Shown here: piece by piece, positions 44,300-52,365 of the stretch
How the letters are laid out: each line of letters begins with the position of its first letter
Position numbering within the stretch: the first letter of the stretch is position 1
Assembly: GCA_902496295.1 (NCBI GenBank)
Contig: CABVAF010000006.1
Location: 1 to 60,231 of the forward strand
DNA length: 60,231 nt
Origin: an uncultured Clostridium sp.
GTDB taxonomy: Bacteria; Bacillota; Clostridia; TANB77; CAG-508
Direction: 5' to 3'
The notes under the pieces: generated by a model
Database searches by the model: none
The model's input: the letters and a program-made list of their open reading frames with translations, nothing else
Told to the model about the DNA's origin: nothing
Program-made: the position numbers and the translations under genes

Positions 44300-44380
44300 A
44301 TGACTATAGTTGTAAAGAAGGTTCCAAAATTTTTAAGAGGAATAGTAAAACTTATATTTGGAATAAAAGATAAAAATTAG
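44300..44380 (+). CDS. spoVM: stage V sporulation protein M-like peptide
   Basis: A 26-codon frame, ATG 44300 to TAG 44380, with AAGGAG ten bases ahead. The peptide (MTIVVKKVPKFLRG, then IVKLIFGIKDKN) has exactly the length of Bacillus SpoVM and about 11 of 26 identical residues, including Pro9, the KFL-GIV core, Gly21 and Lys25. SpoVM is an amphipathic helix that marks the forespore outer membrane by curvature and anchors SpoIVA for coat assembly. The neighbours support it: prpC-prkC-rpe upstream and rpmB directly after, as in Bacillus. Implies a sporulating ancestry, perhaps still active. Confidence 0.85.
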   Translation: MTIVVKKVPKFLRGIVKLIFGIKDKN

Positions 44381-44431
44381 TTATACATAAGAAAATTAAG
44401 GAATAATATGATATATATTAAATAAATAATA

Positions 44432-44516
44432 AAAAGAAGTAGAAATTTTAAAATTAATTATTTTACTAAAAGTCTAAACTTACAGTTTAATAATTTATAT
44501 AAAATCTACTTCTTTT
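44432..44516. terminator. long imperfect hairpin between spoVM and rpmB
   Basis: AAAAGAAGTAGA (44432-44443) pairs with TCTACTTCTTTT (44505-44516); TAAACT-TAC-AGTTTA lies inside. Probably terminates both convergent transcripts. Confidence 0.55.
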
Positions 44517-44617
44517 ATATATTTTATAAATAGTTTTTGATAAAGGTTTATGAACTCACCAAACTATATAAAGTTACTAAATTAAAAATAGCACAACAAA
44601 TTAAGAGCTATTTTTAA

Positions 44618-44815
44618 TTAAGCTCTTTTAACTTTTCCTGAACGTAAACATTTAGCGCATACTGAAATTGTTTTTGTTTGTCCATCTACTATGGCTTTAA
44701 TTCTTCTTAAATTTGGTTTAAAAGTTCTATTTGCTCTTCTACTTACGTGAGAACGAGCGATACTAATTTTATTTCCATGTGATAATTCTTTTTCACAAAT
44801 TGAACATTTTGCCAT
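44618..44815 (-). CDS. rpmB: 50S ribosomal protein L28
   Basis: A 65-residue basic protein: AKCSICEKELSHGNKISIARSHVSRR with the zinc-type cysteine pair, and ICAKCLRSGKVKRA-like end (SVCAKCLRSGKV). Typical L28 of the C+ type. It has its own promoter on the - strand and an AGGAGGT site. Adjacent to spoVM as in Bacillus. Confidence 0.97.
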   Translation of the reverse strand: MAKCSICEKELSHGNKISIARSHVSRRANRTFKPNLRRIKAIVDGQTKTISVCAKCLRSGKVKRA

Positions 44816-44861
44816 TTGAATTGCACCTCCTATACGGTATTACTAAAATCGACTATATAAT

Positions 44862-44890
44862 ACTATACCATAAAAATAAAAAAAGTGCAA
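44862..44890 (-). promoter_or_regulatory. promoter of rpmB
   Basis: On the - strand: TTGCAC (44890-44885), 17-base spacer, TATAGT (44867-44862). Confidence 0.75.
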
Positions 44891-44982
44891 TACCTTAAAA
44901 GAGATTTAATAAAAAAGCTTTATTATACTGTAAAAAATATTTACTTTTTAGGCAGTTTATAATAAACATAAATATATGTAGT

Positions 44983-45011
44983 TTGATTATTTTTAGTAAA
45001 AATGATATAAT
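44983..45011 (+). promoter_or_regulatory. promoter of the GC-rich glycosyltransferase-like gene
   Basis: TTGATT (44983-44988), 17-base spacer, TATAAT (45006-45011). Confidence 0.75.
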
Positions 45012-45047
45012 AAAAGATACATACAACTTTTATAGGAGGTTTTGAGC

Positions 45048-46019
45048 ATGAACTCGAACAACATCGCGATTGTAAGTAGCCGGACACTCGCCAAGAGTGG
45101 CGGCATTCAGACAGTGACTCGTACACTGTTTGAAGGAGTTTTTCCTATGTACTTCCTCGGAGAAGACGAAGACCTGGAAAAGAAACTGGAGGAGCATACA
45201 ACTATTGTGTTCAGCGGATTCGACGAGACGTTCGTCGAATTGAATCGGACTCTTCGCAAGAAGGGGAAAAAGATTGCCATTTTCTGGCATTTTTCAGCTG
45301 CATCTGAAGTGGATGTGGATCTGGGCAAAGCCTGGAGAGCTCTGGTTCAGATGCAAAAAGAAGGAAACTTCGATTTGTTCATAACCTGCAAATGCGGGTT
45401 GGATTACACAGCTGCAAAGCTGTTTAAACTACCCACGTTCATGATTATGAACAATGCCATGGAAAACCACTACCGCGATTTAAGCAAAGAAGGCATCGGC
45501 ATTTATAGTGGATCCAGTGACTACTGGGTAAAAAACCTCAGACCCAATCTGTATGCGGCGTTGATGACTGGAATGCATGTGGATCTTACTCCATATGATG
45601 ATACCATCAGAAGCGTTGTTAACGATTTAGGAATGGGAACCCTGGTTACAGGGACAAGTGGAAAACTGGACCATGATGACTTCCTGAAAAGGATGGCATC
45701 TAGGGAGCTGGTCTCCTACGTCACCTTTGTGGAAGGCGCACCGATTCTTCCTCTGGAAGCTCTGAATAATGGAGTTGTTTGCCTTACTGGCGATAACCAT
45801 CATTACTTCAGAGAAGACAAACGGTTGCACGATCTACTGGTGGTTACGAGACCCGATGATCCAAAAGCCATTTACGACGCAATTCTGAAAGGAATTGAGT
45901 GTAAAAAGGAAATTTTGGACCGGTACTACAACTGGAAGAAAGGATATGATAAAAGACAGCAAGAAAACTTTGAGCAGTTGTTTGAGTGCTTAAATGCTCT
46001 CAATAACTCTAAGGTGTGA
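45048..46019 (+). CDS. glycosyltransferase-like protein in a GC-rich cassette
   Basis: A 323-residue protein; the ATG at 45048 sits nine bases after AGGAGGT. It looks like a GT-B (family 4) glycosyltransferase: N-terminal AIVSSRTLAKSGGIQTVTRTL, a middle region NMDVHV-like (GMHVDLTPYDD), and a C-terminal donor-site stretch VTFVEGAPILPLEALNNGVV with the acidic E-x7-E type pattern. The N-terminal domain is short, so activity is uncertain. Base composition is by eye around half G+C, the highest in the window, with quite different codon choice. Own promoter and a perfect terminator flank it, so it looks like an acquired single-gene unit. A phage or plasmid origin is possible. Confidence 0.75.
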   Translation: MNSNNIAIVSSRTLAKSGGIQTVTRTLFEGVFPMYFLGEDEDLEKKLEEHTTIVFSGFDETFVELNRTLRKKGKKIAIFWHFSAASEVDVDLGKAWRALVQMQKEGNFDLFITCKCGLDYTAAKLFKLPTFMIMNNAMENHYRDLSKEGIGIYSGSSDYWVKNLRPNLYAALMTGMHVDLTPYDDTIRSVVNDLGMGTLVTGTSGKLDHDDFLKRMASRELVSYVTFVEGAPILPLEALNNGVVCLTGDNHHYFREDKRLHDLLVVTRPDDPKAIYDAILKGIECKKEILDRYYNWKKGYDKRQQENFEQLFECLNALNNSKV

Positions 46020-46042
46020 GGGGCTATTGCCCCTCTTTCTTT
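46018..46042 (+). terminator. terminator of the GC-rich glycosyltransferase-like gene
   Basis: GAGGGGC (46018-46024), loop TATT, GCCCCTC (46029-46035), followed by TTTCTTTTT. It overlaps the stop codon. Confidence 0.93.
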
Positions 46043-46080
46043 TTGGAAAAAATAAGTAGATAATTATATAAATATTTTTA

Positions 46081-46109
46081 TTGACATATACGAACTAATG
46101 TTTTATAAT
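46081..46109 (+). promoter_or_regulatory. consensus promoter with a LexA-like box, Y-family polymerase gene
   Basis: TTGACA (46081-46086), 17-base spacer, TATAAT (46104-46109). Within the spacer lies CGAAC-TAAT-GTTTT (46091-46104), close to the Gram-positive LexA box CGAAC-N4-GTTCG (two mismatches). The promoter also shows that the ATG at 46098 cannot be the start. Confidence 0.7.
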
Positions 46110-46124
46110 ATTCTTGGTGGTAAT

Positions 46125-47354
46125 ATGGAAAAAAAGCAAAGACAAATATTACACATAGATGTAAATAATGCTTTTTTAAGTTGGACTGCAATAGATAGAC
46201 TAGCAAATGGAGAAACACTAGATATAAGAAATATAGAAGCTGTAATAGGTGGAGATGAAAGCAAAAGGTCTGGTATTGTTTTAGCTAAGAGCATGAAGGC
46301 AAAAATTAGGGGTGTTACAACAGGAGAAACTTTATATCAGGCTAGATTAAAATGTCCAAACTTACAAGTTTTTAAAGGAGATTATAAAAGCTATAGAAAA
46401 CATTCAAATGACCTATATAAAATACTATTGGAATACACAGATAAAATAGAACGCTTTAGTATAGATGAATGTTTTTTAGACATGACAGGTTATTTAATAG
46501 GAGATACTCTAATAAATAAAGCTTACGAAATAAGTAGAAGAGTAAAAAATGAACTCGGATTTACTGTTAACGTTGGAGTTGCCCATAACAAGCTTCTTGC
46601 GAAAATGGCTTCAGATTTTTCGAAGCCAGACAAAGTACATACATTATACGAAGAAGAAATTTCAAGCAAAATGTGGGTACTTCCAGTATCAGAATTGTTT
46701 ATGCTTGGCAAAAAAACTATTCCAAAATTATATGCAATGGGAATAAAAACAATAGGAGATTTAGCTAAACAAAATAAAGAGTATATGGCAAAGAAGTTTG
46801 GAAAACATGGTCTACTTATGTGGGAATATTCAAATGGAATAGATAATTCAGAGGTAAATTATCTAGAAGAAAAGCCAAAAGGAATAGGAAATTCTGTAAC
46901 ACTTCCTACAGATATAAGAGAAAAGAGCAAATTAGAAAAAGTAATTCTAACATTAGTAGAACAAGTTTCTTATAGATTGCGTAGATACAATATGTATGCA
47001 AATGTAGTAAATGTTCAATTAAGAACAAGTGAGTTTAAGGACTTTTCACATCAAAGGAAACTAAGTTCTTCAACTTCAAGCACAAAAGATATTTATAATA
47101 CATCAAAGGAGCTTTTAGCAGAAATGTATAAAGAAGGTACACCAATTAGATTGGTTGGCGTTAGAGTAGATAATTTAGTAGAAGAAAATGAAGTTCAAAT
47201 TTCTTTATTCGGGAATAACGAAGAAGAGAAAAAACAAGAAAAGATTGATAGTGTTGTAGATAAATTAAAACAGAAATATGGCTATAATAGCATTACGAGA
47301 GCTCGGAAAACTGCATTCAGAAGAAGTAATAAAGTTAAAAGATGTATGAAGTAA
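46125..47354 (+). CDS. dinB: Y-family DNA polymerase (DinB/Pol IV-like)
   Basis: The ATG at 46125 gives 409 residues; an upstream ATG at 46098 lies inside the -10 region of the promoter and is excluded. The catalytic motifs are ILHIDVNNAFLSW, FSIDECFLDMTG with the paired acidic residues, and VNVGVAHNKLLAKMASDFSKP. A QISLF motif near residue 373-377 would bind the beta sliding clamp. It carries out error-prone lesion bypass. The predicted leader is only about ten bases long, with GGTGG as the likely ribosome site. A LexA-like site suggests SOS control. Confidence 0.93.
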   Translation: MEKKQRQILHIDVNNAFLSWTAIDRLANGETLDIRNIEAVIGGDESKRSGIVLAKSMKAKIRGVTTGETLYQARLKCPNLQVFKGDYKSYRKHSNDLYKILLEYTDKIERFSIDECFLDMTGYLIGDTLINKAYEISRRVKNELGFTVNVGVAHNKLLAKMASDFSKPDKVHTLYEEEISSKMWVLPVSELFMLGKKTIPKLYAMGIKTIGDLAKQNKEYMAKKFGKHGLLMWEYSNGIDNSEVNYLEEKPKGIGNSVTLPTDIREKSKLEKVILTLVEQVSYRLRRYNMYANVVNVQLRTSEFKDFSHQRKLSSSTSSTKDIYNTSKELLAEMYKEGTPIRLVGVRVDNLVEENEVQISLFGNNEEEKKQEKIDSVVDKLKQKYGYNSITRARKTAFRRSNKVKRCMK

Positions 47355-47551
47355 AAAATATTATAATAGAAAATATAATTAAAAATTATTACATAAGATT
47401 AAAATAGAAAAATATTATAAAAAATTAATATACAAAGTAGCATGTAAAAAGATTGAAAGAATATATAAAATAGAATATAATCTAAATAAATTAAATATTT
47501 CACAATTTGTTAATAAAATTGGTATAAAATAAAAACAAAAGGAGAATAAAA

Positions 47552-48160
47552 ATGTTTTCATATATAAAAGGAACAATAGAAGCAAAAACACAAAATTATA
47601 TAGTGCTAGAAACAGGCGGGATAGGCTATAAAATTTTTATGGCACAATCTGCTATAGAAAAGTTAGAAGATTTAGGAGCAAAGAAAAAAATATATACATA
47701 TTTAAGAGTTAGAGAAGATGACGTAAGTATATATGGTTTTATTACAGAAGAAGAACTTCGTATGTTTGAGTTACTACTTGGAGTTAGTGGGATAGGGGCA
47801 AAAGGAGCAGTTACTATTCTATCTAATATAACACCATCTTCTTTTGCATTGGCAGTTATATCTAGTGATGTTGCAAAAATAAAAAGCTTGCCAGGAATAG
47901 GTGTAAAAACTGCTCAAAGAATAATACTTGAACTAAAAGATAAATTAAAAACTACAGCTGCTATTTCAGAAGAAAGTAAACAAGATAGTAAATTAGAAAA
48001 ACTAGTTGAAGAAGATAGCAAATTTGCTGAGGCAACTGCTGCACTTCAAGTACTAGGATATACAAAGAAGGAAATAGAAAAAGCTTTAAATAAAATAGAT
48101 GCTTCGTTATCTGTTGAAGATATAATAAAAAAGGGATTAAGCAATTTAGCAAGACAATAG
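47552..48160 (+). CDS. ruvA: Holliday junction branch migration protein RuvA
   Basis: A 202-residue protein, typical length. The N-terminal OB domain begins MFSYIKGTIEAKTQNYIVLE and has VREDDVSIYGF; two helix-hairpin-helix motifs follow (LLGVSGIGAKGAVTIL and LPGIGVKTAQRIILELKDK); the C-terminal three-helix domain ends the protein. RuvA holds four-way junctions while RuvB drives branch migration. ruvB, normally next, is not adjacent; rarA follows instead. AAGGAG precedes the ATG. Confidence 0.97.
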   Translation: MFSYIKGTIEAKTQNYIVLETGGIGYKIFMAQSAIEKLEDLGAKKKIYTYLRVREDDVSIYGFITEEELRMFELLLGVSGIGAKGAVTILSNITPSSFALAVISSDVAKIKSLPGIGVKTAQRIILELKDKLKTTAAISEESKQDSKLEKLVEEDSKFAEATAALQVLGYTKKEIEKALNKIDASLSVEDIIKKGLSNLARQ

Positions 48161-48275
48161 ATAAATTTAATAAATAATGTAAAATTAATCTATATTTTAA
48201 TTTTAATTTAACTATTAATAATTTTGCTGAAACTATCATTAAAAAATAATTATTATAAAAAGAAAGGTGCTAAAA

Positions 48276-49517
48276 ATGGATTTAAGTCAACCACTAGCAT
48301 ATAGAATGAGTCCTCAAACATTAGACGATTATGTAGGACAAGAACATATACTAGGAAAAGATAAAATATTATATAGAACAATAAAAGCGGATAGATTATC
48401 TAGTATTATACTTTGGGGACCTCCAGGGTGTGGTAAAACATCACTTGCGAGGGTTATTAGCCATACAACAAAATATAAATTTACAAAATTAAATGCTGTT
48501 ACTTCTGGTGTTTCAGATATAAAAAGAGCAATAGAAGATGCTCAAAATGCATTTTTAAATCCGTCAGGAAAATGCATTTTATTTATAGATGAAATCCATA
48601 GATTTAATAAGCTTCAGCAGGATGCATTACTTCCGTACGTAGAAAATGGTACAGTTATATTAATCGGTGCAACAACAGAAAATCCATACTTTGAAGTAAA
48701 CAAAGCTCTAATATCAAGATCTATGGTATTTAGATTAAATCCACTTACAACTAAAGATATTTTTACAATTTTAAGAAAGTCTTTAACAGCAGAAAGAGGG
48801 CTAGCAAATTACAATATAAAAATAGAAGATAGTACTTTAGAAAAAATAGCAGAAACTTCAAACGGCGATGTAAGAACGGCTTTAAATGGTTTAGAGGTAG
48901 CAGTACTTACTACGCAAATAGATAAAAATGGATATATAACAATAACAGATGAAATAGCAAAAGAGTGTGTACAGGAAAGAAAAGCAGTATTTGATAAAAA
49001 TGGAGATAGCCATTATGATAATATTAGTGCATTTATAAAATCTATGAGAGGAAGCGACCCAGATGCTGCTGTATTTTACTTAGCACGTGCATTAAATGCA
49101 GGAGAAGATCCGGTATTTATAGCAAGGAGAATTACAATAGCAGCATCAGAAGATGTTGGAATGGCAAACCCAAATGCACTTGTTGTAGCGACTGCTGCAA
49201 TGCAGGCTGTTAATATGATAGGAATGCCAGAGGCTAGAATAATTTTGTCAGAAGCGGCTGTATATGTAGCAACATCTAAAAAATCTAATGCTGCGTATAT
49301 GGCAATAAATAAGGCTTTAGAAGATGTTGCAACAAAAGATACAGGTACAATTCCAATGCATATAAGAAATGCGCCAGCGGAAGGAATGGAAAAAGAAGGA
49401 TATGGAGTAGGGTACAAATACCCACATGACTATCCAGGTCATTGGGTAGAACAACAATATTTGCCAGATAAAATGCTAGGAACTAAGTATTATATAAAAG
49501 ATGATACGGTAGATTAA
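48276..49517 (+). CDS. rarA: replication-associated recombination protein RarA (MgsA)
   Basis: From the ATG at 48276 (AAAGGTG site ahead) the protein has 413 residues. AAA+ motifs are LWGPPGCGKTSLARVI (Walker A) and CILFIDEIHRFNK (Walker B), and the start RMSPQTLDDYVGQEHILG is typical of RarA rather than RuvB. The C-terminal domain has MRGSDPDAAVFYLARALNAGEDP and ends with GVGYKYPHDYPGHWV, both RarA signatures. It acts at stalled forks. A GTG at 48267 was rejected as it lies in the ribosome-binding site. It replaces ruvB after ruvA in this genome's order. Confidence 0.95.
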   Translation: MDLSQPLAYRMSPQTLDDYVGQEHILGKDKILYRTIKADRLSSIILWGPPGCGKTSLARVISHTTKYKFTKLNAVTSGVSDIKRAIEDAQNAFLNPSGKCILFIDEIHRFNKLQQDALLPYVENGTVILIGATTENPYFEVNKALISRSMVFRLNPLTTKDIFTILRKSLTAERGLANYNIKIEDSTLEKIAETSNGDVRTALNGLEVAVLTTQIDKNGYITITDEIAKECVQERKAVFDKNGDSHYDNISAFIKSMRGSDPDAAVFYLARALNAGEDPVFIARRITIAASEDVGMANPNALVVATAAMQAVNMIGMPEARIILSEAAVYVATSKKSNAAYMAINKALEDVATKDTGTIPMHIRNAPAEGMEKEGYGVGYKYPHDYPGHWVEQQYLPDKMLGTKYYIKDDTVD

Positions 49518-49589
49518 AATGTAATGGTCACAAAAAGGACAAATAAATATGGTATAATATAACAAAAGAATAAAAGGAAGTGATACATT

Positions 49590-50588
49590 ATGAAATGTGT
49601 TGTAACAGGTGCTAGTGGGCACATTGGAAATGTATTAGTACGAGATTTAATAAGTAAAAAATATGAAGTAAAAGCATTTGTATTAAAAAGTGAGAATGTA
49701 GATTATTTAAAAGAATTAAATGTAGAAATTTGTTATGGAGATGTAAGAGATTTACAGAGTTTAAAAGACGCTTTTAAAGATGCAGATGTAGTTTTTCATT
49801 TGGCGGGTATAATTGATATAGGTACTGTAAATAAAAAACTTATTTATTCTGTTAATGTAGAAGGAACAAAAAATGTTTTACAAGCTTGTAAAGAGGAAAA
49901 GGTAAAAAAATTAGTTTATACAAGTTCTGTACATGCAATTACAGAAAAGCCAAAAGAAGAAGTTATTACAGAAACAACAGACTTTTCAGAAGAAACAGTA
50001 AAAGGATTATATGCAAAGACGAAAGCTGCGGCAACAAAGTATTTACTAGATAATGTGTCAAAGGATATAGAAAATAATCCAGAAATAATAATAGTACATC
50101 CATCTGGAGTAATAGGACCATTTGAATATATACCATCAAATTTAGGACAGTTAGTTATTGATTGTGCAAATAAAAAAATTGGTGCATATTTAGAGGGTGG
50201 TTATAATTTCGTAGACGTAAGAGATGTAGCAAATGGCATAGTTTTAGCAGCCGAAAAAGGAAAAAATGGAGAATGTTATATTTTAGCAGGACACAAAGTT
50301 AGCGTAAAAGAGTTAATGAAAGAAATAGAAAAGTATACAAATGTTAAAATGCCGAGATTTAAAATAGCAAGATGGTTTGCTTATGCAACAGGATTTCTAT
50401 CTGAAATTTATTATAAAATCGTAAAACAAAAACCGTTATTTACATCATATGCTGTATACACATTAGGAACAAATTGTAATTTTAGTAATGAGAAGTCAAT
50501 AAAAGAACTTGGATATACAATAAGACCAATTGATGAAACCATAAAGGATACAATAGACTGGTTTAGAAAGATAGGAAAAATAAAATAA
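49590..50588 (+). CDS. NAD(P)-dependent epimerase/dehydratase family protein
   Basis: A 332-residue extended short-chain dehydrogenase. The dinucleotide loop TGASGHIGNVLVRDL is at the N terminus, followed by FHLAGIIDIG, LVYTSSVHAI and the active-site YAKTKAAATKYLL (Y-x3-K). The C-terminal part is like the DUF/ NAD-dependent epimerases of cinnamoyl-CoA reductase or hopanoid-associated type. Substrate unknown. An extended -10 element (TGG-TATAAT, 49550-49558) lies upstream. It ends at a bidirectional terminator. Confidence 0.88.
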   Translation: MKCVVTGASGHIGNVLVRDLISKKYEVKAFVLKSENVDYLKELNVEICYGDVRDLQSLKDAFKDADVVFHLAGIIDIGTVNKKLIYSVNVEGTKNVLQACKEEKVKKLVYTSSVHAITEKPKEEVITETTDFSEETVKGLYAKTKAAATKYLLDNVSKDIENNPEIIIVHPSGVIGPFEYIPSNLGQLVIDCANKKIGAYLEGGYNFVDVRDVANGIVLAAEKGKNGECYILAGHKVSVKELMKEIEKYTNVKMPRFKIARWFAYATGFLSEIYYKIVKQKPLFTSYAVYTLGTNCNFSNEKSIKELGYTIRPIDETIKDTIDWFRKIGKIK

Positions 50589-50613
50589 AAAAAGCGGTTA
50601 TACCGCTTTTTTT
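50587..50613. terminator. bidirectional terminator between convergent genes
   Basis: AAAAAAAGCGGT (50587-50598), loop TAT, ACCGCTTTTTTT (50602-50613). It just overlaps the stop codon of the - strand SPFH gene. Confidence 0.92.
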
Positions 50614-51535
50614 ATTTGTCTTCTACGTTAGAATCTTTTTTTTCACCTTTAAACATTTCTGCTGCTGCACCTAAACCACTTAATGCATTTGTTGCTTCAA
50701 ATGGAATAAATATTTTGTTTGCTTTTCCATCTGCTACTTCTTTTAAAGCCTCTAATGATTTTAATTGAACAAGTTTGTCATCTGGTTTTGCTTTCATCAT
50801 AGCTTCATATACTAAATGTACCTCTGCAGCTTTAGCTTCTGCAACTTGCCTTATAGCTTCAGCTTCACCGGCTGCTCTTCTTATTTGAGCTTCTTTATCT
50901 GCTTCTGCTTCTAATATTGCAGCTTCTTTTTTACCTTCAGCAAGTGTAATTGCAGACTGTCTTTCACCTTCAGCTTGAAGAATTAATGCTCTCTTATTTC
51001 TTTCTGCATTCATTTGTTTTTCCATTGCATCGCGTATGTCTGCTGGTGGTGTAATATCTTTTATTTCAACTCTATCTACTTTACAACCCCATTGGTCTGT
51101 AGCTTCATCAAGAATAACTCTTAGTTTATCGTTTATTGCATCACGTGAACTAAATGTTGCATCTAAATCCATTTTACCAACTATATCACGTATTGTTGTA
51201 ATTGCCAAATATTCGATACCTTTCTTTAAGTTTTGAATTTCGTATACAGCTTTTGCTGGATCTGTTATACGATAGAACACAACTGTATCAATTGTAATAG
51301 TAACGTTATCATGAGTGATAACTCCTTGTGGCGGAATGTCCATTGTTTGTTGTTTTAAACTAACCACGCTACGAACATGGTCTATAAATGGAACAATTAT
51401 TGTAAGACCAGCATCTGCGATTTTATGGAATTTACCAAGTCTTTCAATAATATAAACCTCTGATTGCTTTACAATTTTAATAGTGTTAAATGCAATAATT
51501 AAAATAATTACAAGTAGTACGATTAAAACCCACAT
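50612..51535 (-). CDS. SPFH/band 7 membrane protein (QmcA/stomatin type)
   Basis: A 307-residue protein with an N-terminal membrane helix (2-20, LIVLLVIILIIAF), then the SPFH domain (VYIIERLGKF, QTMDIPPQGVITHDNV, TIRDIVGKMDLDATFSSRD) and a long alanine/glutamate coiled coil (about 185-245, EGKKEAAILEAEADKEAQIR). Such proteins form large rings at the membrane and guide proteases or lipid domains. It probably pairs with the NfeD protein just upstream on the same strand, the usual SPFH-NfeD partnership. Confidence 0.93.
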   Translation of the reverse strand: MWVLIVLLVIILIIAFNTIKIVKQSEVYIIERLGKFHKIADAGLTIIVPFIDHVRSVVSLKQQTMDIPPQGVITHDNVTITIDTVVFYRITDPAKAVYEIQNLKKGIEYLAITTIRDIVGKMDLDATFSSRDAINDKLRVILDEATDQWGCKVDRVEIKDITPPADIRDAMEKQMNAERNKRALILQAEGERQSAITLAEGKKEAAILEAEADKEAQIRRAAGEAEAIRQVAEAKAAEVHLVYEAMMKAKPDDKLVQLKSLEALKEVADGKANKIFIPFEATNALSGLGAAAEMFKGEKKDSNVEDK

Positions 51536-51648
51536 AAAATTTTCCTCCTAAAATTATATTTATTTATAAAATACTAAATATATAACTAATTATATTTTAG
51601 TTATTTTTACATACATATTATTTAAAATTACAAATATGGTTTAAAACT

Positions 51649-52104
51649 TTATTTAGTTACTTTAGTTATAATTGGTGTTACAACAGCTTTTACGCCATTT
51701 ACATCTAATATTTCTACTTCAGTACCTTTTTCAATAATTTCATCGCTATCACATTTTGCAGACCAATCTTGTCCTTCTACCTTTATTTGTCCAACTCCAA
51801 GTGTAGGATTTATTTCTTTTGTTACAATAGCTTTTTTACCAATTATTGAATAAACATTTGTTGCAAGTGTATCTTCATCTTTTATAAAGAATTTTTTTAC
51901 AACAGGTTTTGTAAAAATAATTAATAATGTTGAAACAGTAATAAATACTATCGTTTGAATAATTAAACTTTCTGTAAAGAAACTTGTAATCATTGCAAAT
52001 AAAGAACCAATTCCCAACCAAAATACTAAAAATCCAGTAGTTGCAATTTCAACTATAAAAAATATTCCTGCTAATACAAGCCATACTGGCCACATAACAC
52101 CCAC
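51649..52104 (-). CDS. nfeD: NfeD family membrane protein
   Basis: A 151-residue short-form NfeD: three or four membrane helices in the first 70 residues (VWLVLAGIFFIVEIATTGFLVFWLG in two parts), then a soluble OB-fold domain with GKKAIVTKEINPTLGVGQIKVEGQDW. NfeD proteins partner SPFH/flotillin proteins, and the SPFH gene follows 113 bases downstream. A GGAGGTGG site precedes the ATG. No protease domain is fused. Confidence 0.92.
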   Translation of the reverse strand: MGVMWPVWLVLAGIFFIVEIATTGFLVFWLGIGSLFAMITSFFTESLIIQTIVFITVSTLLIIFTKPVVKKFFIKDEDTLATNVYSIIGKKAIVTKEINPTLGVGQIKVEGQDWSAKCDSDEIIEKGTEVEILDVNGVKAVVTPIITKVTK

Positions 52105-52185
52105 CTCCTAAACTTGAAGATTTTCACAACTATTTATATTATACTATAAAAATTATTAAAAGGGAATAGAAAAAGCAGAAAAAAG

Positions 52186-52286
52186 TTGGAAATTGGGGAC
52201 AGGTCCAAATTTCTCAATTCAAGAAGTTAGGGACAGGTCCATTTTTCTGAAAATTAGAAAAATGGACCTGTCCCTAATTTCCAATT
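52186..52286. repeat. REP-like elements upstream of nrdD, including a perfect 22-bp hairpin
   Basis: Three cores: GGGGACAGGTCC at about 52195, then TTAGGGACAGGTCC...TTTCT (52227-52248) paired exactly with 52256-52277 across a 7-base loop. The last unit runs directly into the TTGACT box of the nrdD promoter at 52285. Confidence 0.9.
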
Positions 52287-52313
52287 GACTTATTATAAAA
52301 TTAAGGATATAAT
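52285..52313 (+). promoter_or_regulatory. promoter of nrdD
   Basis: TTGACT (52285-52290), 17-base spacer, TATAAT (52308-52313), abutting the REP-like element. Confidence 0.8.
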
Positions 52314-52365
52314 TCAAGGAATAATAAAAGGTGGGTTGCATTTTCTCTTAAAAAGGAGGTAAAAA

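Noticed and set aside
44161..44373. A 70-residue + frame overlapping the two small genes before rpmB
   Set aside because: It begins at a TTG without a ribosome-binding site and overlaps the 49-residue membrane gene and spoVM, both of which have good start signals.
46098..46124. ATG at 46098 as the start of the Y-family polymerase
   Set aside because: It overlaps the -10 region of a perfect sigma-A promoter, so it cannot be in the transcript.
52186..52286. Repeats upstream of nrdD as a possible CRISPR
   Set aside because: The units are palindromes in mixed orientation with no regular spacers, and the same core is dispersed singly at other loci. No cas gene is present.
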